Shown here in pieces: positions 55,964-64,000 of a stretch of 64,000 nucleotides of DNA (the stretch's first letter is position 1; each line of letters starts with the position of its first letter). The stretch is from the NCBI GenBank assembly GCA_001724265.1, contig MEDY01000042.1, positions 124,001 to 188,000 of the forward strand, read 5' to 3'. Position numbers and translations under genes: made by a program. The notes below the pieces were generated by a model. The model did no database searches. It saw nothing but the letters and a program-made list of their open reading frames with translations, and had not been told where the DNA came from. Source of the stretch: Rhizaria sp. SCN 62-66. Its lineage: Eukaryota; Rhizaria, unplaced.

Positions 55964-56759
55964 AGAAGCGAACTCACTTGAACAAACAGCAGCAAAGCTC
56001 TGCAGGATGCGTTTTGATTCTTAACAGGTGTATATTTATATAAACCTACCTGCAATTGCATGGTCAGTGACTTGTAATATTCTAGAATACATTGTACATA
56101 TATGTTATCTACATTGTCAATCGTTCATGTCACGTTCCCATTAGCAGATGGTCCACTTTTAAATCGTTTGGGCTTGCCAACTTTTGTTTTCCTCGAAAGG
56201 AATGTTAAGGACATAAGCTAGCAAAAAAGTGGCGAAAGTGATATCGATTCAAAGATTAAGTACGAAAAATAATGGACATATGCAAATAACAATTTGACTT
56301 GAAGGTCATAACGTTTCGGCATATATCAACATGAAGTTGTAAATATCGCCCGGCGCTTCAGTTTCGGTGACCGAACAAGTGACAATCATTTCCAGTGACA
56401 TGCTGAATCAACCGAGGTTTTGGGTTTTTTTCTTTATTTTTTTCGGGAACTTTCAGCGTACACATACCTATCGTGACGCGAGTAATTAGCAGGGTCAGAA
56501 AATACAGTATTTTCATTCAACAATAAGTGTGTAATAAAAACAACGATGATTAATGACCTCGAACTTGTCTCTGACATTTACACAGGGGAGTTTTGCAAAG
56601 TCCGAAAGGGCAATCAAAAGATATAAGACAGACGAAAACGTAATGAAAGACAGAAAAAACAAACATTTACTTTACAAATATATCAGACGCCCTGTCGTGA
56701 GTCAAACACACTTCAGCAGCACTCTCCCTGCTGATCAGCAGCAGTGAAAGAATAAACCT
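55964..56759. other. Tail-to-tail intergenic region, RCC1-like / surface protein
   Basis: About 0.8 kb of AT-rich DNA with homopolymer T and A runs (near 56420-56445). A 64-codon open frame at 56553 has no recognisable content. No RNA gene is seen. Confidence 0.55.
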
Positions 56760-59700
56760 TTAGCGTCTTCTTGCAGCAGCAGCGGCCACCGCAGGCGCGT
56801 CTGCGTTTGCGATCGCGTGGCCGCGGTCGGCCTTGCCCGCCGCGCCCTCGCGCCGGCGCCAGAGCAGCGCGACGGTGGCCGCGGCGACCGCGAGTACTGT
56901 CACGAGTACCGGGTTCGCCGAGAACTCGGGGCTCGCCGCCGACGTCGCGCTGCTGCGCGGGTAGCGGCAATACCCGCTCTCGCAGGATGTGGACAGGCAG
57001 TCGCGGTGCGCGAGACACGGCACGGCGTCTTCGCAGCTCTGGCAGGACGCGCCGCCGCAGTCGATGTACGTCTCGGTGTCGTCGAGCTCGACGTTATAAC
57101 ACGTGGTGGGCAACGCAACCTGCACGGCCTCGGAGATAGTCGTTGTGCCGGTGCCAAAGCGGACGTTTGCGGCGCTGCGCATGGTGGGAATGATTGCACT
57201 AAGAGCGGTGAGCAGCGGTGTGATTGAGCCTGCGATCATCGTCCCGCCGTACTTGGGGATGACAGTGAACTGCAACGAGACCGCGGTGGAGCCCGCCACG
57301 CGCCACTGCTTGTGCAGGCGGACCGAGTGGATGAGAGAACCCGTGAGGTACCCACGGGCTGCGGCGAGCAGCTCGCTGCGCTGGGTTGCTGTAAGCACGT
57401 CGGCGTTGCTGGCTGTGACTGTGATCGCGGCGACGAAGGAGTAGTCGGTCAACGGGCTGGTCGGCGCGGTAGCCTCTGGGATTTCGACAGCAAACGCCAT
57501 TAGCACAGGGCTGTACGATGGGGTATACGGCACCATCACGATCGGGGAGTAGCTCAATGTGACAGTCAAACTAACACTGGTGTACGCCGACGGTGTCATT
57601 ACTGACGGGCATGTGAGCAAAACACTGCCGGCAGTGATCTTGTCACCGAGAGTCATCACAAGTGTCGGCGCAACCCCTGGTGTCGATACCACTGTTGCGG
57701 CAGTTGTCGTGCCATTCGAGGTGACAACGCACGTGGTAACCGTCGACACGTCCCAGTCTGACGACGGGAACTCGAGCTTGATCTTACCCAGCTTCGGTAC
57801 ACTAAACGGCAACGACAATATCGCTACGGAGATCTCAACTTGCGTGCCCAGCGATAACGGGCTTAGCGTTACAGCAGACGTGACCGCCACAGTCGCAGGG
57901 TCCCAAGAGCCTGAGACAGAGACGCCTGGGGACGCGACTGCCTGCGGTGCGCCGAGCTCCTGGGTCTGCATGCGGCCGTCGACCTGCGCAATCGGCAGCG
58001 CTGCGGTGGTGTCAAAGTAGCCGCAGCGGAGGAAATGCACGCTGTTGGCATTAATGCCCACGGCGGGGTCAGGCGTGACTCGCAGCGCGCGCTCGCCGTT
58101 GAGCATAATGATGGACGCGAACGCCATAGTATCGGTGTCAAGATAGCACGTGAAACCGCCGGGCAGAATGGCCGGAAATGAAGGACCGACCGTGAGCTCG
58201 ATGACGGTGTCGGTGTCGGGCCGGTTTGCGAGCGAGAACTCGGCGTATACAATTGCTGCGTTGCTGCCAGAAATTGTGGGTTGGTACGGGAAGATAAGCG
58301 TGCCCGTGGGCGTAGTCAGCGGGGTAATTAGCACTGCCGGCGCAGTGGTAGCGCTGGGCGCATTTGCCATCACAGTGCGACCTAAGGAATCCTCGAGGCG
58401 CCAGAGGGCGTCTGCAGATGTTGTCGCAGCAGTGACCGCGGACGGTGCGCGCGCAGGCGAGCAGTACACGTTGAGGTCAATGCGCGGCAGTGAGGTTGTG
58501 CTATACGCAAACGTGGGAATGCCATTAGGTATCGTGATCGCAACGGAAGGGCCGCTGAACGTAAGCAGCGGTGACTGCAGCAGCGTTGTCGCAGTGCCGT
58601 TAACAATAACGCGCACGTTGCATTTGGCTGAAGGCAGGTTTAGCATCCACGGCGCGCCGCCGCCAAGCGGTGTCGGCGGTGTAAAATGCAGCACATCGCC
58701 CGCAATCGGCGGCAGCGGCAGCTTCGTCATGTCGATATTGAGACCCATCTGCTGGCTTGTGTAGACCGGAGTAACGGAACCCGACAGCGTGAGCACCGAT
58801 ATTGTGGTCATTTCAACCGGCACGGGCGCGGTGAGCACCGTAGCGCTGCTCGCGAGCGCGCGGGACACGAGCGTGTTGCTGACGTACGCGCCTGCGGCCT
58901 GCAATGTGGCATTGCTGCTGAACGGGTAGCGGCCCGCCTTGACGCGCATGATGTGCGTGCACGTGATCTTTGTGGAGACAAAGTCGCCTGGGAACCAATC
59001 GTCGTAGGCGTAGCCGTCTGTGGCCAGCGCGGGCGGCGGGACGGTAAGGGCGCCATTACTTCCCCACTGACTAGAGATGACCGGCGCGCCCAGGAAGAGC
59101 GAGACTGCAAGCGCGTCGAGAGTTAACCGCAGTGTAGTGCCCTGCACCTAAGTTGCAACTGCGTAGGTTGATGTGTCAAGGCCAGAGAGGGTGTTGTAGC
59201 TGTACGCGACTGAACATTGAGTGCTAGCGGCACCGGTAAAACCGTCGGGTAGCGCGAGCAAGAGATAGTCGCTTTGCTCGAGCGACGCGTTCACAGACTG
59301 CATTGAGATAACGAGATTTGCCGTGCCGTTAACAACGGTGCCGTCGTACTGATAGAGCAGCTCCTTGCCACCGAGCACCGCCATCGACGCCGCAGGGACA
59401 GATGACGCGGTGCCAGTCATGTCGTAACCAGCCAAATCATCACTGGACGAGAGGCGGAGCGGAACCAGCGTGATAATCTCCTTGTCAACTGTGCATGAAA
59501 ACGACATGACTTGGTTCGGTAAGTAAAGCAACCCATCAGTGAGAACAATGGCAAACATGCCTGCGTCTTCAGCGTCGCGGCGAGTCTCGACGATCATACC
59601 GTTGACCATGCACACAATGGACGAGTTGTACGCAAATCGCTGCTGACTTGCGCCATACACAGTGACAATGGTGCCCTCGGGGAATCCCATGTCGGAGTCA

Positions 59701-62700
59701 AAGTTCATAATCAAGTTGCCAATAACGTCGTATGTGACAACGGGAACAGTGACGTAGCGCTTAATAATGTCGAGGATGCCTGACCACGGGTTCGTGAGGC
59801 TTGGCGCAGGCTGCGGCGTACCAACAGCGTACGACACAGTCTGTGCGTATATGGCGTTCGTGTAAGGGTTGACCGCCTGCACTGTGATTCCACTAAGCGA
59901 AGCGACAGAGCGCGCGTTGGACACAGGCGTGCACCACACATTCATGACCGTGTCGGCCGAGTTGGGGATCTGCGAATAATCGCCATGGATAACTACCTGC
60001 ACCATGCGCGTCTCGACGTTGATCGTGGTCTTGGCGTTCATGCCGTACGGTGTTGTGCCGCCAAACACGAGCCGGCAGTTAGTGCTGCTCGTCAACGCGT
60101 AGCCAGTGACGGGCCAACCAAACCGCAGCGCCATGCCGGAGACGAACTTCCAGTTGATCGGCTTGATGCGCACGTTGTACTGATACTCGCCGTTAACGCT
60201 ACGCACTGCAACCATGTCGGAGCCGCCTGCGCCGAGCGTGAAAGGGGCAACTTCAGGCAGCGTGAAGTCGAGACTCTGTGAGATGAGCTGGCGGTGCGGC
60301 GTTGTGACTGTGACAACCATGCCTGAAGTGAGAGGTGTTGCGTCAGGTGGGTTGCGGATGTGGTCGCAGACCAACACGGTCATGTCACTCGCGGTTGTCG
60401 GCAGAGGCACAAAGGGCACAAACGTGACGATGCTGGCTTGCTTCGACACCTCGGTCATACCTGGGATAACGACACCGTTGTGCTTTACAGTACACTGCGT
60501 CATTGCGCCCGTCGCGACGGAGTAGTCACCGGGCAGCGTGAACGAGATGAGCTCACCAGGACGCAGGGACACGCCATTAGCAATGCTGCCGATAGTGATC
60601 GTGAGCGTTGTAAGGTCGTTGGGCGCAGCAGAGCTCGATGTGACATTTGCCTTTGTTAAACCCAATGGGCGTACTACGGCGTTCGGTAACAACACACTGT
60701 CAGGAGAGAGCTGTGGCACTGCAAGTGTCGCAAATGCAGACGAGACGGATGCTGCAACACGCGAAACACTGCCATCAACGTTCATTGTACTTAGGGCATC
60801 GCTGTAGCTATATAGGCCGCCAATCGAGAAAATGCCGAGCTGTGCATAACGCGGGTCAAACGCAACACCGCGCGCGTTGCGGACGTTCTGGCAGACAAAC
60901 AGTCCGTCGACGTGGCCAGATGGCAACTGCGGGCTTGGCGGTGTCGGTGTAAACGTGATGCGCAGCGGCGCCGGCGCGGCGGGAGGCTGCGTGACCTCAC
61001 CGGGGATAATCACAGCGGCTCCACCAACTTGGGGCGTGAGTTGCAGCGTGCATGTAATGTTGCCCGCGGCTGCGTAGTCGTCGGGCAAGACAAGGTAGAG
61101 CTCGTTCGAGGGCCGGAAGACCTGCGCTGAGCCCGCCTTAAACGTCACATTAATTGACGTCTGAGCGTAGACAAGCGCGTCCTGGAAAGTTATCACCGCG
61201 CCCGTGGCAATGTTGTAGTCAGTGATTTCGTCAAGTGTGCCGTCGTTGTTGTAAGCAATCTCAACAGCAGTGCCGTTGAAAGGTGATGGCGCGGTGATCG
61301 TTGTCGTGATGTTACTCCATGGCCCAGCGGCAACACTTCCCGTCTGGATGTCAGTGCACGTGATTGTGAACGTAGTGCCAGCGGGCCATGTTACAAAGAG
61401 GTCAGGGTGTGCCTTAGCGACAGTCACAGTTCCGTTGGTTAAAGCCTCAACAAAGTAATCACCTTTGTTCGCTTCATCGTCGCCAAACCAACATTTCGTG
61501 CTGCTTGTAATCACACCAGCGTCGGGCGGGAGCCAGCACGAAACGGTGTTATACTCACCAAAACCAGTGTGCACATTGCTGATATCAACCGTCAGTGTGG
61601 CGATCGAGTCGACCGTGGGAGGCGTCAGAGTCAACACAACATCGTCGAGCATCCGCGGCGAGCTGAGAACACAATCCTGCGTGTCACTGCCTGTACCGGA
61701 GATCTCGCCCGGGTTGCCGCCACTTAATATGGTGATCTCAACCAAACTTAGAGCTGGCGTGCCCAGATTGTTCGGCAGCACCTCGGGGCCGCACCGCAAC
61801 AACACTTCATTGTTGCCTGGAATTGCATCACCAAGCTCAATGCTCACAGTAGACATAGCAGCACTAAATGTTGCGAGCGTGATATTAATATCCGTGCCGT
61901 TGGCGTACTGCAGCACGCAGTCGGCTTGCGGCACTGAGGTGAAAACGAAGCCGCCATTAGTGATATTAACAAAAATTGCATCGCCGACTTCAAGATCCCA
62001 TTGGAATCCCTCTGGAAAAGTCATTGTCAGAGGTGTCGGCTGGTTGCCAATGACAGTGTCACGAGTGACCTGTACGGTAATGTTGTAAGGGAGAACGTCG
62101 GGAATATCTGCATTCTGGACGGAAGGCTGTGCTCCCCTGATAACAGTCGTAATATTCGCACTTAGCCGCAGACCACTCACAGCAAAACGAGGCTGCTTGA
62201 AGCCCTCACAGGTCAGAGCAAGGTTCGTATTTGTGCCAAGTTCCGGGGTAACACTAGGCTGCACATGAATAGTAGCGTCTGCGCCACTCATTACAATGCT
62301 GGAGAAAGGGATGTTGCCATAGCTGGTTTCACAGTCAGATAAACTGTTGACCGAGCTGGCGGCATAAGGAAGAGGGAAGATAAAGTCGAACGTTGTGGTG
62401 TTTAAGACAAGCTCTGGTAGAACACTAATCGTGATCAAAACAGTGCTTATGTCCGCAATGTGCGTCGGTGTTGGCACGAAATCAACGGTGAAGACATCTT
62501 GACCAAAAGAGTTCTCCCACTTAAACTCCGGTAGCATGGCCAATGCAGTAAAGATAGTCACTGGGCCGTCCTTGCCATATACTGTGAGTGGGCTTGCCGC
62601 AGTGGGGCTCGTCGGACCGTTGAGCTTGTCACATTCCACCACTGAGCCCGGGGAGAAGGTGTACGCGCGGACTGCAGGCGTCGACGGCATAGTGAAGGTC

Positions 62701-64000
62701 AACACTCCGCCGCTGAGTGTAGCCGGCACTGTGATATTCTCATTGGGTCCGCTGGCAACGGGGAGAGACAGCGTGCAGACCGTGACCGGCGATGTCATCA
62801 GTGACATCGTCAAGGGCATCTCGTTAACTTCCACGATGTGGCCAGAGTACAGAGAGAATGCCACGCCGGAGATCGTGAGCGTGAACACTGTGGGCTCGAG
62901 GGCGTACCGAGGCGCGGCATCAACCGCGGCGTTGACACCAGTAATAACGCTGAGAATGGGAATGTTGTCATCAGCAATGCCGACAAGGCCGCCGTTGGGA
63001 TCAGTCACAGTCACTTCAACAGGCACATTCACGGGGGCGGCTGCGGGGGGGTGAGGAGTAACACCATCGCAAACGATGATGACCTCAGACACAGTTGCAC
63101 CAGACACGCTGGTGTTGACTAAGAAAGTTGTGCTGCCAAGCGGTGTCGCCGTGAGAATTACACCCGGAGTCCCAGAGGTGCAAGAGCCCGTGAAAACCAA
63201 GTCGGGCGCCGTGAGAGTAATAGTATCACCATCGTGGATGCCGCCGCTCGGTGTGACCGTGACTGTAAGCTCGCTCTCCACGTCTTTAACCGGCGTGGTC
63301 AGCTCGGCATCTACGGTCATAGACGCAGACCCAAGCGTATAGTTCGCGTTGGAGGTGAAGGCCAGCACATTGAACTCGTTGTACACGGCAACAGCCGCTG
63401 TTTGTGTCACAGGCACAGCACGCGGGGTGTTGATCTTGCATTCGTAACCGATAGTAGTGAGGGCTACAATGTTAAAACTGACCGATGTAAACAATATGGT
63501 GATTACCAAATCGTCAGATGTTAAGCCCTGGTCCGCTGAAAAGGAGATGGTCACGGGTGATCCTTCGTTGACAGTCATTATGCACTCATGCACATTGGCG
63601 CCCGTGGGAGGGCCGAAGCCAGGCAGGGTCACCTGCAGAAAGTCGCTCGAGAGGAAGACTGTGTTGGCTGTGAACTGACCGGAAAGAGTGACGTTTGCGG
63701 ACTGCGCAGTCGGTGGCGTTAGCGACAACATGCTCCCCGAAACTGAGATTGCGACCACTGGGCCCAGAACAACCGTGGCAGTGTTTGTGATTGGGAAGTC
63801 ATTTGGTGCAAGCACGGTAAAGTTGTGCTTGTAAGGGTCAGTCGCGCCAAGTGCAGACGGGTTGGCAGCTCCTGTACACGAAATCTTGATTGAGGCGCCA
63901 GATGGAGTGCCATAAGTGAACGGTGCACCCACTGACAAGCCGAGTTTGAGACTCGTAAGCGGGTCAATCACAGAATTGGGTGATATTGAGTACTTGCTGC
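56760..64000 (-). CDS. Modular single-pass surface protein, 5' end beyond the right edge, with an in-frame TAG
   Basis: About 2,400 C-terminal residues are visible, ending in TAA at 56760-56762; the frame is open to the right edge. Most of it is a tandem array of roughly 110-170-residue beta-rich modules. Each module pairs a strand-rich start (for example TLTITIGSIANGVSLRPGE) with a later Cys in a VxxCxxI/V context (TVLVCDHIRNPP, GLFVCQNVRNARG, FTCEGFKQP-like). Near the end lies CYNVELDDTETYIDCGG, then CQSC and further Cys pairs (about 56965-57105), a DCGG-type Cys motif seen in extracellular proteins of many protists. It is followed by a hydrophobic helix (NPVLVTVLAVAAATVALLW) and basic residues. 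This indicates a type I membrane protein with a large ectodomain, perhaps in adhesion or a cell coat. TAG at 59148-59150 lies within a module. I cannot name the family. Confidence 0.72.
59148..59150 (-). other. In-frame TAG in the surface-protein gene
   Basis: The frame is open for more than 1,600 codons before and 795 codons after this TAG. It falls between strands of one module (DTSTYAVAT before, VQGTTLRLTLDAL after). The only nearby upstream GTAC would give a 58-base intron in the wrong phase that runs straight into a stop. Confidence 0.8.

Noticed and set aside
56553-56747. 64-codon open frame between the RCC1-like and surface-protein genes
   Set aside because: Lys-rich sequence in AT-rich DNA with no support; probably chance.
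1-64000. CRISPR arrays, bacterial operons, insertion sequences, rRNA or transposon coding regions
   Set aside because: None seen; introns and gene content show eukaryotic nuclear DNA. I could not run a tRNA or structured-RNA search, so small RNA genes may have been missed.

Overview
This window is nuclear DNA of a unicellular eukaryote. The genes have short spliceosomal introns, and the products include kinetochore, dynein, 9-1-1 clamp, nucleotide-excision-repair and 60S-biogenesis proteins. Coding DNA is GC-rich and intergenic DNA and introns are AT-rich. Several proteins are inflated by Ala, Gln, Ser, Asn and Asp tracts. I cannot assign the organism beyond a protist-type genome.

Layout, left to right: the 5' end of a minus-strand gene (1-80); a giant plus-strand gene for a WDR59/SEA3-like GATOR2 subunit (726-21588); dynein light chain LC8 (22632-23165, +); kinetochore protein NUF2 (24064-25554, -); the repair endonuclease XPG/ERCC5/RAD2 (26026-32371, +); a RAD9-like checkpoint clamp subunit with a very long tail (33080-38805, -); an AcpS-type phosphopantetheinyl transferase, probably mitochondrial (39303-40202, +); an unrecognised 1.6-kilo-residue protein (40391-45364, -); the ribosome-biogenesis factor SDA1 (45884-49411, +); an unrecognised Cys-cluster/coiled-coil protein (49745-53278, -); a mitochondrial RCC1-like protein (53652-55963, +); and the 3' part of a modular single-pass surface protein running off the right edge (56760-64000, -). 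After LC8 the genes alternate strictly in strand, so intergenic spaces are alternately head-to-head and tail-to-tail. No functional operon-like grouping is evident, although XPG and RAD9 are tail-to-tail neighbours.

Three window-wide signals stand out. (1) Four long genes are each interrupted by exactly one in-frame TAG and then continue in the same frame. In XPG the TAG lies between the two halves of the nuclease. All eleven genes whose 3' end is visible stop at TAA or TGA and none at TAG. This suggests UAG is a sense codon here, or is efficiently read through. (2) All twelve introns I could place begin GTAC, and eleven begin GTACGY, instead of the usual GTRAGT. (3) A 12-base element, GCTCACRGTCAC, occurs exactly at least 16 times on both strands. 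It is read in every coding phase and also lies in intergenic DNA, so it behaves as a DNA-level element and not as a protein repeat.

The giant WDR59-like gene also carries a probable 1-base indel at a CCC run (7951-7953), which may be an assembly error.
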